A stretch of 64,000 bases of DNA from Roseiarcus sp963813195 (GTDB lineage: Bacteria; Pseudomonadota; Alphaproteobacteria; Rhizobiales; Beijerinckiaceae): the NCBI GenBank assembly GCA_963813195.1, contig CAWEYC010000025.1:62001-126000 (forward strand). The letters run 5' to 3'. The position numbers were made by a program, and so were the translations under genes. This document shows, one piece after another, positions 17,839 to 26,992 of this stretch (position 1 is its first letter; every line of letters begins with the position of its first letter). Below the pieces are notes generated by a model. That model was not told the origin of the DNA. It saw only the letters and a list, made by a program, of their open reading frames with translations, and ran no database searches.

Positions 17839-18908
17839 CGATCCACGTCGCCGCCGACGCGCTCGTCGAATTCTGCGCGGAGGTCTTCGAGCGCGTCGGC
17901 AGTCGGCCCGAGGAGGCGCGCCAGGTCGCCGCCTCGCTCGTCGACGCCAATCTCACCGGCCACGACAGCCACGGCGTCATCCGCGTGCCGCGCTATGTCG
18001 CTTGGGTGCGATCGGGCGAACTCATTCCGAACCAGACGATCGAGCGCCTCGTCGATACGCCGGTCATCGCCGTCGTCGACGGCCGCTTCGGCTTCGGCCA
18101 GATCGTGGCGCCGCCAGCCGTCGACATTGGCGTCGAGAAAGCAAAGGCGGCGGGACTGTCGGCTGTCTCGTTGCGCAACGCCGGCCATGTCGGCCGTGTC
18201 GGCGAATGGGCGGAGCGCGCGGCAGCGGCCGGGCTGATCTCGATCCATTTCGTCAACGCCGCGGGCTCCATCCTCGTCGCGCCGTTCGGCGGCCTCGAGC
18301 GGCGCCTTTCGACGGCGCCGTTCTGCGTCGGCGTCCCGCGCGAGGGGGCCGCGCCGATCATTCTCGACTTCGCGACCTCGCTCGTCGCCGAGGGCAAGGT
18401 CAATGTCGCGAGCCGAGGCGGCAAGCCATTGCCGCCCGACGCGCTGATCGGCCCCGACGGCGCCCCATCGGGCGATCCCGCGCTGCTCTACGGCCCGTTG
18501 ACGTCGGAGGGCGAGCGCGATGTCGCGCGCGGCGTCGGAGCCATTCGCGCTTTCGGCGGGCACAAGGGCTCGGGCCTGGCGCTGCTCTGCGAATTGCTCG
18601 GCGGCTCGCTCACCGGCAACGGCGCGACCGGGCCGGGGCGCAAGTTCGCCAACGGCATGTTTTCGCTCTACGTCGACCCCAAACAGGTCGATCCCTCGCA
18701 CGTCTTCGACGCCGACATGACGCGCTATCTCGATTGGTTCCGGCAGGCCAAGGCGATTCCGGGCGAGGCGATCCTGACGCCGGGCGAGCCCGAGCGCATC
18801 GCCCGCGCCAAGCGCGGCGCGAGCGGCGTGCCTCTGTCGAGCGGGACCTGGACGTCGATCGTCGCGGCGGCGCGCAGCGTCGGGGTGAACCGGGATCTCG
18901 CCCTCTGA
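17835..18908 (+). CDS. Malate/L-lactate dehydrogenase family (Ldh2/YlbC-type) oxidoreductase
   Basis: A 357-aa NAD(P)-dependent 2-oxoacid/2-hydroxyacid dehydrogenase of the malate/L-sulfolactate/ureidoglycolate family, which has its own fold unrelated to classical LDH. Motifs include NLTGHDSHGVIRVPRY (N-terminal active-site His), LRNAGHVGRVGEWAE, and FGGHKGSGLALLCELL near the C-terminus. ATGA overlap with livF puts it in the importer operon, so it probably acts on the imported compound or its product. Members also reduce delta-1-piperideine-2-carboxylate/pyrroline-2-carboxylate, so an imino acid substrate is possible. Confidence 0.85.
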   Translation: MTIHVAADALVEFCAEVFERVGSRPEEARQVAASLVDANLTGHDSHGVIRVPRYVAWVRSGELIPNQTIERLVDTPVIAVVDGRFGFGQIVAPPAVDIGVEKAKAAGLSAVSLRNAGHVGRVGEWAERAAAAGLISIHFVNAAGSILVAPFGGLERRLSTAPFCVGVPREGAAPIILDFATSLVAEGKVNVASRGGKPLPPDALIGPDGAPSGDPALLYGPLTSEGERDVARGVGAIRAFGGHKGSGLALLCELLGGSLTGNGATGPGRKFANGMFSLYVDPKQVDPSHVFDADMTRYLDWFRQAKAIPGEAILTPGEPERIARAKRGASGVPLSSGTWTSIVAAARSVGVNRDLAL

Positions 18909-18968
18909 GCCCCTGCGCCGCCTCGACGCCGCGTGTCGGACACGTCGGAGACAGCGTCCCCGCCGCAA

Positions 18969-19940
18969 CTACGATCCGCGCAGCCGCCGGTGTGCATTTT
19001 CGAAAACCCGGACCTCGCCAGGCAGCCGCTCCTTACCGATAAACGCCGCCACGGTGTAGAGCGGATTTACGAGATTGCCGATCCGCAAGCGGCAGTTCTG
19101 CGAGACGAACTGGTGGGCGTCGGCGAGTTCGAGACCGCAAAGCTCGCCCACCCAATGCACCAGGCCGTGCGCGGCGATGCGGACGGCGTCTTCCAGGGGG
19201 CGAGCGCAGCCGATCACCGCGATCTCCGTGTCGGTCTCGAGCCGCGGCCAGGGCATATCGTCCCCGTCGCCGCAATTGCCAAAAATCAATTCGGTGTTGA
19301 GCGCGCCCTCGACGGCAGTGCCCGCGAGTTCGCCGTCGCCCTGCGCGAAGTGCCCGTCGCCGATATAGACCATCGCCTCGTCGACATTGGCGCGAAGATA
19401 CAGTGTCGCCCCGGCGCCGAGATCGGGAATGTCGAGATTGCCGCCGAAGGAATCCGGCACGACGCTGAGGCGCACTTCGCCGTGCGGCGGCGCGACGCCG
19501 AGCGAACCATGAAACGGCCGCAACGGCGCGCTGATCTCGCGACCGCTCGCGGTCGTCGTCGTCAGCCTTCCCTTGGCGCCGATGCGCCATATCCAGACCG
19601 TCTCGGCCTGCTCTGGCTGCAGGTTGGGAGTGTTGCGCGTTCCCGAAAGCGCCCCGAAATTCGGCGACACCGTCGAGACGCCCCAATCACGCGCCGGCGC
19701 GAGCGAGACGAGATGAATCGCCAGGACGTCGCCGCTACGCACGCCCTCGACCGCGATCGGACCCGTCAGCGGATTGACTCGCGGGAACGGCGCGACTTCC
19801 CGCGGCTTGCCGTCCACCGCGACGAGTTTGCCGGAAAAGCAGTCCTCGGTGAACACGCGCAGCGGCTCGCCGAGTCGAGCGCGAATTCGCGGCTCGCCGG
19901 CGCCATAGAGAAAGGCATAGGGAAAGCTCTCTTCGGTCAT
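18969..19940 (-). CDS. Acetamidase/formamidase family protein
   Basis: A 323-aa FmdA/AmdA-family amidase. Conserved features are GDVLAIHLVS, the Asn-rich TVSPNFGAL segment, HGSLGVAPP and the metal-site signature VYIGDGHFAQGDGE. It hydrolyses short-chain amides to ammonia and the acid. It is the last gene of the nucleoside operon; its ATG overlaps the alpha/beta hydrolase stop (ATGA). In that setting it might release nitrogen from formamide-type fragments of a purine or pyrimidine base (inference). It is convergent with the Ldh2-type gene, with 60 bp between stops and no clear terminator. Confidence 0.87.
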   Translation of the reverse strand: MTEESFPYAFLYGAGEPRIRARLGEPLRVFTEDCFSGKLVAVDGKPREVAPFPRVNPLTGPIAVEGVRSGDVLAIHLVSLAPARDWGVSTVSPNFGALSGTRNTPNLQPEQAETVWIWRIGAKGRLTTTTASGREISAPLRPFHGSLGVAPPHGEVRLSVVPDSFGGNLDIPDLGAGATLYLRANVDEAMVYIGDGHFAQGDGELAGTAVEGALNTELIFGNCGDGDDMPWPRLETDTEIAVIGCARPLEDAVRIAAHGLVHWVGELCGLELADAHQFVSQNCRLRIGNLVNPLYTVAAFIGKERLPGEVRVFENAHRRLRGS

Positions 19941-20698
19941 CGTCGTCCAGGCTCCTCGCTGAGCTGCGTCACGATGTCGACGAAGACCTCCGGCGCATCG
20001 CGATGCACGCTGTGGCCGACGTCGGGCAGCACGAACAATGCCCGCGGCCCGACCTCATCTCTGAGCTGCGCCTGATCCTCGGCGGGGACGAAGCGGCTGA
20101 TCTCCGGGAGCACCCATGCCGTCGGCTGCTTGGCGGCGATCTGCGCCGCGCGCGGCCGCAAGTCCCAAGGCGCGTTGCCGGCGAAAGCCGCCGTGGCGTC
20201 CCGGAAGTCGATCTGCTCCAGCGAAAGCAACTTCCAGACCGCATCGAGCCGCGACCATTTCGGATTGAGCGCGAGCAGGCCTTCGATATTGCGCGGCAGA
20301 TTGGCTTCGTCCCACGCGAGCATCGCGGCGGGCGTCCGCCGATCGGCAAAATGCGAAACTGGATCCTCCAGCACCAGCGCGCGCGGCCGAAACACGCCGG
20401 CCAGCACGCCAGCTTGGGCGAGGTAGCCGCCGAAGGAATGACCGATCATCACATCGGGCTCGACCGGGACGGCGGCGGCGATGTCAGCGAGCAGGGCGCC
20501 GGTCGAGAAATCGCCGTCGCCGCGGCCGCTCTCGCCGTGGCCGCGCATGTCGGGCGCGAACACGCGCCAGCCGCGCTCGGCGAGCAACCGCGCCGGCTGG
20601 AAGAATGCGCCGCCGTTGGCGGTGATGCCGTGCAGCGCGACCGCGACCTTCTTGGCGTTCGGGTCGCCCCATCCCACGACATTGAGGGGGGCGATCAT
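19937..20698 (-). CDS. Alpha/beta hydrolase
   Basis: A 253-aa alpha/beta hydrolase. It has the oxyanion motif ALHGITANGG, DMRGHGESG, nucleophile Ser in IGHSFGGYLAQ and catalytic His in DVGHSVHRDAP. The start at 20698 overlaps the TGA of the GATase-like gene (ATGA). The gene lies between a GATase-like protein and a formamidase in the nucleoside operon, so it may open a ring or cleave an amide/ester intermediate from base breakdown. That is inference from position. Confidence 0.87.
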   Translation of the reverse strand: MIAPLNVVGWGDPNAKKVAVALHGITANGGAFFQPARLLAERGWRVFAPDMRGHGESGRGDGDFSTGALLADIAAAVPVEPDVMIGHSFGGYLAQAGVLAGVFRPRALVLEDPVSHFADRRTPAAMLAWDEANLPRNIEGLLALNPKWSRLDAVWKLLSLEQIDFRDATAAFAGNAPWDLRPRAAQIAAKQPTAWVLPEISRFVPAEDQAQLRDEVGPRALFVLPDVGHSVHRDAPEVFVDIVTQLSEEPGRR

Positions 20699-21453
20699 GT
20701 GCGGTTCGCCGCCCAGCCGGCCATCTGGCGCCAAAGCGGGGCGTAGCCGGGCCAATCGACGAACGCCGGCGGCGCCCAATGGGGCCCGCAATCCGAGGCG
20801 AAGGCGACGGCGCGTCCCTTATGGAAAGCGCCGGCGACGATCAGCGGATCGGCTCCGACCGTGGCGACGATCGCCGAGCCGGGCTTCGGCGTGAAGCGGT
20901 TGTAGCCGAGCAGATCGGGCCAGGACCGTGAGAGGCCGTCGACGATCGGATGGTCGGGCAAAGCGACGCTCGGCGTAACGCCTTGCGGGGTCTCTTGGCG
21001 GTCGTCGGTCGGCTCGATCATCACCGGCAGCGCCTCCTCGATCGGCGTATCGTGATAGCGCGCCTTGCCCTCGATGCCCTGGAAGGTGAGATAGCCGCCG
21101 ACCATGATCAACCCGCCGCCTCCGGCCACGTAGTCTCGCACCGCCGCCAGGCGGTTGGGAAGCGCCTTGGCCCGGGTGAACGTATCGGGATGGATCAACA
21201 GCGTGTTGGCGCCGATATCGCTGAGCATCACGCAATCATAGGCCGCGAGCGCGGCGGCGGTCGCTGGGAATTCGCGCGCGGCGACATGGGAAGGCTGGTA
21301 GTCGACCTGCCATCCGCCCTCTGACAGCGCCGTCTTCAGCCAGCCGACGCCCTCGGAGTATTCGGTCGTCGTAAAGCTGTCGAAGCCCTTCTGGTGGATG
21401 CTGTGGACCGTCCAGGATTCTCCGGCGATGAGGACACGCGGCATTTTGGCCAT
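20695..21453 (-). CDS. Glutamine amidotransferase-like (class I GATase fold) protein
   Basis: A 252-aa protein with a flavodoxin-like class-I GATase/ThuA-type fold: VLIAGESWTVHSIH at the start, YDCVMLSDIGANTLL, and DYVAGGGGLIMVGGYLTFQG where a catalytic Cys would sit in true glutaminases. No such Cys is present (GGYLTFQG), so glutaminase activity is unlikely. Homologues are often labelled glutamine amidotransferase. It is the sixth gene after the LacI gene in the nucleoside operon. GGAGC lies nine bases before the ATG. A role in binding or converting a sugar or base product is possible but unproven. Confidence 0.7.
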   Translation of the reverse strand: MAKMPRVLIAGESWTVHSIHQKGFDSFTTTEYSEGVGWLKTALSEGGWQVDYQPSHVAAREFPATAAALAAYDCVMLSDIGANTLLIHPDTFTRAKALPNRLAAVRDYVAGGGGLIMVGGYLTFQGIEGKARYHDTPIEEALPVMIEPTDDRQETPQGVTPSVALPDHPIVDGLSRSWPDLLGYNRFTPKPGSAIVATVGADPLIVAGAFHKGRAVAFASDCGPHWAPPAFVDWPGYAPLWRQMAGWAANRT

Positions 21454-21473
21454 TGGTGAAAGCTCCAATCGAC

Positions 21474-22436
21474 TTAAGCAGAAATAGGGGGCGAATGTTC
21501 GGCAAGCCGCGCCAGCGCTCCAAGGAACGCGCGACGTGTCCCGGCGACGTCGAATTCGATCGCGACGTCGCAGTTCGGCGGCAGGCCGGATTTGCCGGCG
21601 AAGTCCATGACCGTGCGGCCATAGGTGAAGCGCCCGGCGAGCTCGATTTCGACGCGCGCCGGCGCCGTGCGCGCAAGCGCGGGTTCGGCCGCGACGAGCG
21701 TCGCCAGCGGATCGTTGAGCGGCATGTCGGCGGACGCGAACGGGGAGCCTCGCGTGAAGGTCGCGCGCAGCGAGCGCAGAAGCTCGGCGGCGAAGCGCGC
21801 GCCCTGTCCATAGAGCGCCGCGACGGCCTCGACGAGCGCATCGTCGATCATCACCTGCGCGGTCGCGTCGATCGGCAGAAGCGTGATCGGAACGCCGGCG
21901 CCGAAGACGACCGCGGCGGCCTCCGGATCGCACAGCACGTTCCATTCGGCGGCGGCGGTCTTGTTGCCGAGCCCCCAGGCGCCGCCGAGCGCGACGATGC
22001 GCGTCAGCTTGGCGGCGATCGAAGGCCGGTTGCGCAGCGCGAGGGCCAGATTGGTGAAAGGCCCGGTGGTGACGATCGTCAGCCCGTCGGTGCGCATGGC
22101 CAAATCGGTGATCGCTTCGGCGGAGGTGCGCGTCTCGTCGATCGCGACAGCGGGCAGATCCGGTCGTTCCGGATCGAGCGCGCTTTCCAGATCGAGCACG
22201 CCGGCGATCAGCCGCTCGCGCACCAGCGGCGTGGGCGCGCCGCGCGTCACCGGAATCGTCCCGGCGCCGGCGACGCCAAGCGCGATCGCGGCATTGCGCG
22301 CCGTGCGCTCGGCGGCGAGATGCCCTGCGCCAGTGGTGACGGCGGCGAGCGAGAGCGAGGGCGAGCCCAGCGCAACGAGAATGGCGAGCGCGTCGTCATT
22401 GCCGGGATCGCAATCATGCAGGACGGGAACGGTCAC
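21474..22436 (-). CDS. Nucleoside hydrolase
   Basis: A 320-aa inosine/uridine-preferring nucleoside N-ribohydrolase. The calcium-binding N-terminus VLHDCDPGNDDALAI is diagnostic, with VTTGPFTNLALAL, AEWNVLCDPEAA and the late Asp in PLNDPLATL. It splits imported nucleosides to base and ribose. The start is GTG 22436, overlapping the permease TGA (GTGA). It confirms that the BMP-type importer upstream carries nucleosides. Confidence 0.92.
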   Translation of the reverse strand: MTVPVLHDCDPGNDDALAILVALGSPSLSLAAVTTGAGHLAAERTARNAAIALGVAGAGTIPVTRGAPTPLVRERLIAGVLDLESALDPERPDLPAVAIDETRTSAEAITDLAMRTDGLTIVTTGPFTNLALALRNRPSIAAKLTRIVALGGAWGLGNKTAAAEWNVLCDPEAAAVVFGAGVPITLLPIDATAQVMIDDALVEAVAALYGQGARFAAELLRSLRATFTRGSPFASADMPLNDPLATLVAAEPALARTAPARVEIELAGRFTYGRTVMDFAGKSGLPPNCDVAIEFDVAGTRRAFLGALARLAEHSPPISA

Positions 22437-23362
22437 TTTGTCTTGTCCTTGACAGGGGCGGGCCGGCTGCGAGCGGCCGCGCGGATGCGCGAGAGAACCA
22501 AGCCGAGCACCGCCGCGACATAGGGCGCCATCAGCACGAATTGCGGCGGCGCCTGGAATGTCTGAAGCCGGTCGCCAAGTGCGCCGAAGGCGCCGAACAG
22601 GAACGCGGCGCCGGCGGTCGCCCAAGGCAGACCGCCGCCGAACAAGGTCGCGGCGAGCCCGATGAAGCCGCGTCCGCTCGTCATGTCAGGCAGGAAGAAA
22701 TGCAGCCGGTCCATCGAAAGCTGCGCGCCAGCGAGACCGGCGAGCAATCCGCTCGACAGCACCGCGAGCAGCTTCATGCGCGCCGCATGGACGCCAGCCG
22801 CGACGGCGGCCGGCTCGTCTTCGCCGACCGCGCGCAGCGCGTAGCCGACCGGCGTTCTGTAGAGAACGAACGAGCAGACGGGAACAGCGATGAGCGCGAG
22901 GACGACGATGACGCTCTGCCGCTCGAAGGCGGGCCCGATGACGGGTAGCCAGGAAAGCGACCCGCTCGGCACGCGCCAGAGGTCGGGAAAAACGTCCGGC
23001 CGCAAGCCGCCGGGATCCTGGTAGACCTGCTCGAGGACGAACAACGTTCCTCCCGCGGCCAGGATGTTGAGGCCGAGGCCGGCGACGATGAAGTCCGCCC
23101 GCAACACAATCGACACGAACCCGAAGATCAGCGACATCGCCGCCGCGGCGCCAATCGCCGAGATGAGCGCCAGACCGGCGCTGCCGCTCGCCTCGCCGAC
23201 CGCGATCGCGGCGAAGGCGGCGACGAGCATCATGCCCTCAACCGCGACGTTCAGGATGTTGGCCCGCGTGGTGATCATCGCGGCCAGCGCGGCGAGCAGC
23301 AGCGGCGTCGTCTGCTCGAGCGTCGAAGCGAGGAACTGCGAGATCTGCACGGTCGTGCTCAT
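22433..23362 (-). CDS. Nucleoside ABC transporter permease (second, YufQ/NupQ-like)
   Basis: A 309-aa inner-membrane permease with about eight hydrophobic segments. It has the family motif TRANILNVAVEGMMLVAAFAA and RAVGEDEPAAVAAGV near the ATPase-docking loop. It forms a heterodimer with the product of the adjacent permease gene, overlapped by 4 bp (ATGA). It belongs to the BmpA/NupNOPQ nucleoside importer group. Confidence 0.92.
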   Translation of the reverse strand: MSTTVQISQFLASTLEQTTPLLLAALAAMITTRANILNVAVEGMMLVAAFAAIAVGEASGSAGLALISAIGAAAAMSLIFGFVSIVLRADFIVAGLGLNILAAGGTLFVLEQVYQDPGGLRPDVFPDLWRVPSGSLSWLPVIGPAFERQSVIVVLALIAVPVCSFVLYRTPVGYALRAVGEDEPAAVAAGVHAARMKLLAVLSSGLLAGLAGAQLSMDRLHFFLPDMTSGRGFIGLAATLFGGGLPWATAGAAFLFGAFGALGDRLQTFQAPPQFVLMAPYVAAVLGLVLSRIRAAARSRPAPVKDKTK

Positions 23363-24387
23363 GCCGGCGCGTCTCCGCCGCGCAGCCGCGCGGTCATCAA
23401 CAGCACGAGAAAGCCCGTGAGGAGATTGACCAGCGAGCGCGGCACATCCGCGTCGATCTGCATGTAGCCGGCTCCGTTGAGGATGAGCGCATAGAAGGCG
23501 GCCGTCGCCATGACGCCGATCGGGTGGATGCGCGCCAGCAGTGCGACCGTCAGGCCGACCAGCCCGAATCCAGGCGAGAAGTTCTGCTCGAAGCGATGGC
23601 CGATCCCCAGCACATAGAGGCTGCCCGCGAGGCCGGCGAGGCCACCGGAGATCAGCATCGCGACGACCACCTGGCGCCCCGCGCTGACGCCGATCGCCTC
23701 GGCGAAGCGGATGTTGGCCCCCGCGGCGCGCAGGTTCGCGCCCCATTCGGTGCGGAAGAGCGCCAACCATGCGAGCGGCGCCAGCAGCACGGCGATGACG
23801 GCGCCGATGGTCGCGCCGGGCAGGCCGGGAATGTCGGGAAGGCGCGCCTGTTCCGGGATGACGAAGCTCACCGCGCCATAGGCGGTGGTGTCGCGCATCG
23901 CGTTGGTGACGAGATATTCGGTGAGCAGCAGCGCGACGAAATTGAGCATCAGCGTCGTGACGACCTCATTGACCGCCAGCCGCACCTTGAGAACGCCGGG
24001 GATCCAGCCCCATATCGCGCCGGCGGCGACGCCCGCGACGATTGAAAGCCCGATCAGCGCCGGGCCGGGCGCTCTGGGAAAGGCCAGCGCCGTCGCCGTC
24101 GCGGCGATCGCGCCGAGATAAAGCTGCCCCTCGCCGCCGACGTTGAAGACGCCGGCGCGGAACGAGAACACCACGCCGAGGCCGATCAGCAGCAGCGGCG
24201 TCATGCGATTGACGAAGAGCGCGAAATTGGAGGCCGAGTCGAAATTTGCGAACAGCAGATCGCGATAGGCGAGGACGGGCTCGTCGCTCACGGCCAGCAC
24301 GACGAGGAATCCGCACGCCATCACCGCGACGATCGCCCCGATGGGGCCGAGCATCGAATGGGAGAGGGTTTTGAGCGAACCGCGCAT
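23359..24387 (-). CDS. Nucleoside ABC transporter permease (first, YufP/NupP-like)
   Basis: A 342-aa permease with the conserved SFRAGVFNVGGEGQLYLGAI and RAAGANIRFAEAIGV segments and multiple membrane helices. It pairs with the permease at 22433-23362. The ATG at 24387 shares a base with the ATPase TGA (TGATG); a GTG at 24390 is also in frame. Confidence 0.92.
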   Translation of the reverse strand: MRGSLKTLSHSMLGPIGAIVAVMACGFLVVLAVSDEPVLAYRDLLFANFDSASNFALFVNRMTPLLLIGLGVVFSFRAGVFNVGGEGQLYLGAIAATATALAFPRAPGPALIGLSIVAGVAAGAIWGWIPGVLKVRLAVNEVVTTLMLNFVALLLTEYLVTNAMRDTTAYGAVSFVIPEQARLPDIPGLPGATIGAVIAVLLAPLAWLALFRTEWGANLRAAGANIRFAEAIGVSAGRQVVVAMLISGGLAGLAGSLYVLGIGHRFEQNFSPGFGLVGLTVALLARIHPIGVMATAAFYALILNGAGYMQIDADVPRSLVNLLTGFLVLLMTARLRGGDAPA

Positions 24388-25919
24388 CACGCCGCCTCCG
24401 GGTCCACGCCATTCATCAGCAGGCCGACGGAATGTTCACTGGCGTCGGCGCGATCGAGCACCCGCAGGACGGCGCCGCGATACATCACCGCGATGCGATC
24501 CGCCAACGCGAAAACTTCCGAAAGCTCGGAGGAGATGAGCAGAACCGCGCAACCGCGGTCGGCCGCCGCGAGGATCTGGCCGTGCACGAATTCGGCCGCG
24601 CCGATGTCGAGGCCCCGCGTCGGTTGCGCGACCACGAGAACCGTCGGCGCCTTCTCCATCTCGCGCGCAATGACGACCTTCTGCATGTTGCCGCCCGAGA
24701 GCTGGCCGACCGGCAGCGCCGGATTGGCGCCGCGAATGTCGAACTGGCCAATCTTCTCGTTGGCGAAGGCGTCGCGCGCCGCCATGCGAATGAGACCGTA
24801 GGAGGCGAGCTTGCGCGCCTGGTAATTGTCCGCCGAGACGTTCTCGGCGATCGTCATGGCCGCGCAGAGGCCGCGATCCAACCGGTCTTCGGGAATGAAG
24901 CCGAGACCACGGGTGCGGCGCTCGTGCGGGCTCGCGTGCGTCACGTCCTCGCCGTCGATCGCGATGGCCCCAGCAAGGATCGGCTGCAGCCCGGCGACCG
25001 CTTCGCCGAGTTCGGTTTGGCCGTTGCCGTCGACGCCGGCGACGCCGACGATCTCGCCGCCCCGAATGTCGAGGCTGACGTCGTCGAGCAGGCGGCGACC
25101 GGAAGCCGTCGCCATCGTCACGCCCGCCAGGGTCAGCTTGGCCTCGGAGGGCCTCGGACGAGCGGGACGGGAACGCGGTTTGGCAAGGTCGCGCCCCACC
25201 ATGTCGCGCGCGATGTCCGATTCGGTAAGGCCGGCGGTCGGCCGCGTCGAGACGCTGGCGCCGTGCCGCAACACGGTGACGCGGTCGGAAGCGGCTTTCA
25301 CCTCCCTGAGCTTGTGGGTGATGAACAAGATCGTCCGCCCTCGCGCCTTCAGATCGGCGATGACGCCAAGCAGTTCATCGACTTCGGGAGGGGTCAGCAC
25401 AGCAGTCGGCTCGTCGAGGATCAGCACGCGTGCGTCGAAGGCGAGGGCTTTGAGGATCTCGACGCGCTGGCGCTGCCCGACCGACAATTGCGCGATCGGC
25501 GCGTCGGGTTCGAGATCGAAGCGATAGCGGGCGATGAGCGCTCGCGCCCGTTCGCGCATGGCGCGGCGGTCGGTGAGAAGGCCGAAACGCAGCGGCTGTC
25601 GGTTGAGAAACAGGTTTTCGGCGACGCTCATCGAGGCGACGAGCTTAAAATGCTGGTGCACCATGCCGATGCCAGCTCGCCCGGCGTCGATCGGGTCGCT
25701 GAACCGGACGCTTTCGCCATCGAGCCGCATCTCGCCGCCATCCGGCCGGAGAATGCCGGCGAGAATGTTCATCAGCGTGCTCTTGCCGGCGCCGTTCTCG
25801 CCGCAGATGACATGGACCTCGCCCGCTTCGACGTCGAGATCGACGTGCGAAAGCGCGACCTTGTCGCCAAAACGCTTGGCGATGTCGCGAAGCCGCAGCA
25901 GCGGAACGACGTCAGACAT
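24387..25919 (-). CDS. Nucleoside ABC transporter, tandem-domain ATP-binding protein
   Basis: A 510-aa protein with two ABC domains, as in NupO/RbsA-type importers. Domain 1 has Walker A GENGAGKS, signature LSVGQRQRVEILKAL and Walker B VLILDEPTAVL. Domain 2 has the degenerate Walker A GVDGNGQTEL normal for this family and signature LSGGNMQKVVIAREM. It sits 62 bp after the binding-protein gene; that gap contains a 24-bp palindrome that may lower expression of the membrane genes relative to the binding protein. Confidence 0.93.
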   Translation of the reverse strand: MSDVVPLLRLRDIAKRFGDKVALSHVDLDVEAGEVHVICGENGAGKSTLMNILAGILRPDGGEMRLDGESVRFSDPIDAGRAGIGMVHQHFKLVASMSVAENLFLNRQPLRFGLLTDRRAMRERARALIARYRFDLEPDAPIAQLSVGQRQRVEILKALAFDARVLILDEPTAVLTPPEVDELLGVIADLKARGRTILFITHKLREVKAASDRVTVLRHGASVSTRPTAGLTESDIARDMVGRDLAKPRSRPARPRPSEAKLTLAGVTMATASGRRLLDDVSLDIRGGEIVGVAGVDGNGQTELGEAVAGLQPILAGAIAIDGEDVTHASPHERRTRGLGFIPEDRLDRGLCAAMTIAENVSADNYQARKLASYGLIRMAARDAFANEKIGQFDIRGANPALPVGQLSGGNMQKVVIAREMEKAPTVLVVAQPTRGLDIGAAEFVHGQILAAADRGCAVLLISSELSEVFALADRIAVMYRGAVLRVLDRADASEHSVGLLMNGVDPEAA

Positions 25920-25946
25920 GGCCCGAGGCTCCCACGAGGGCGCCGC

Positions 25947-25970
25947 ACGCGGCGTCCGCGGACGCCGCGT
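25947..25970. promoter_or_regulatory. Perfect 24-bp palindrome between binding-protein and ATPase genes
   Basis: ACGCGGCGTCCG followed by its exact reverse complement, centred on CGCG. In RNA it would form a very stable GC hairpin just after the binding-protein stop. There is no T-run, so it is more likely an mRNA-stabilising or attenuating intercistronic hairpin than a full terminator. Such hairpins often raise binding-protein levels above those of the membrane parts. Confidence 0.55.
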
Positions 25971-25981
25971 CGGAAGGCGCC

Positions 25982-26992
25982 TTATTTCTTGAAGGCCGTG
26001 GCGACCTTGATCGCGCCGGAAAGCACCTTCGCCTTCGCGGTCTCGACCTTGGCCTTGGCTGCAGCGGGGACGAGCGCGTCGTTGTAGACGAGCGCGACGC
26101 CGTCGTTCTTCAGGCCATAGGTTTCGAGGGTTCCCATCGGCGCCTTGCCCTCTTCGATCTGCTTGGTGGTGTCGTAGATCGAATTGCCGATCTGCTTCAG
26201 CATCGAGGCGATGACATTCTTGGGGTAGAGGCCGTTCTGGTCGGAATCGACGCCGATCGCATATTTGTTGGCGTCCGCGGCCGCTTTGAGAATGCCGAGG
26301 CCTGCGGGCCCGGCGACGTTGTAGACGACGTCGACGCCGCTGTTCAGCATATTGTGGGTCAGCTCGTAGGCCTTCTGCGCATCGTTGAAGCTGCCGATGA
26401 ACGAGACGTCGACGCTGATCGAGGGATCGATGGTGGCGACGCCCTGTTTGAAGCCGACGATGAAATCCTGGATCACCGGCAGGTCCATGCCCGCGACGAT
26501 TCCCACCTTCTTCGTTCCGGCAATCAGCGGAAATGTCGCCTTGTCCGAGGCCGCCACGGCGGCCAGCGCGCCGGCGAGATAGGAGCCCTCGTTCTGCGCG
26601 TATTTCACCGAGAGCACGTTGGGCAGCAGCAGCTCGTCGTCGAAATAGACGTATTTCTGGTTGGGATGCTTGGGCGCGACCGCGGCGAGATTGTCGTGCA
26701 TGCCGGGACCGGTGAAGATCACGCTCCACGCACCGCTGTTCGACGTCGCTTCGAGGTTCTGGCGCCAGAGCTGGGGGTCGCTCGGCGAAGCCTGCAGCAG
26801 CTTGACGCGCACGCCTTCCTTTTCCGCGCGATGAAAGCCCGCCGCGGCGGAATCGTTGAACCCTTTGTCGCCGAGATTGTCGCTCATGACATAGACAGCG
26901 CTGAACTTCTCCGCGGCGGCGGCGGCGTAAGCGCCGGCGGCGACGGCGATCGCCGTGGCGGCGGTCATCAGGATTCTCGAACCAGTCATCAT
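25982..26992 (-). CDS. BMP-family nucleoside-binding periplasmic protein
   Basis: A 336-aa basic-membrane-protein (BmpA/PnrA/Med) family binding protein with a signal peptide (MTAATAIAVAAGAYAAAAAE). Family motifs are SDNLGDKGFNDSAAAGF, GIVAGMDLPVIQDFIVGF and AIGVDSDQNGLYP. It delivers nucleosides to the ABC importer encoded next. GGAGGAAGC precedes ATGATG, so the start is 26992 or 26989. It overlaps the LacI stop, so regulator and importer are one transcript. Confidence 0.92.
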   Translation of the reverse strand: MMTGSRILMTAATAIAVAAGAYAAAAAEKFSAVYVMSDNLGDKGFNDSAAAGFHRAEKEGVRVKLLQASPSDPQLWRQNLEATSNSGAWSVIFTGPGMHDNLAAVAPKHPNQKYVYFDDELLLPNVLSVKYAQNEGSYLAGALAAVAASDKATFPLIAGTKKVGIVAGMDLPVIQDFIVGFKQGVATIDPSISVDVSFIGSFNDAQKAYELTHNMLNSGVDVVYNVAGPAGLGILKAAADANKYAIGVDSDQNGLYPKNVIASMLKQIGNSIYDTTKQIEEGKAPMGTLETYGLKNDGVALVYNDALVPAAAKAKVETAKAKVLSGAIKVATAFKK

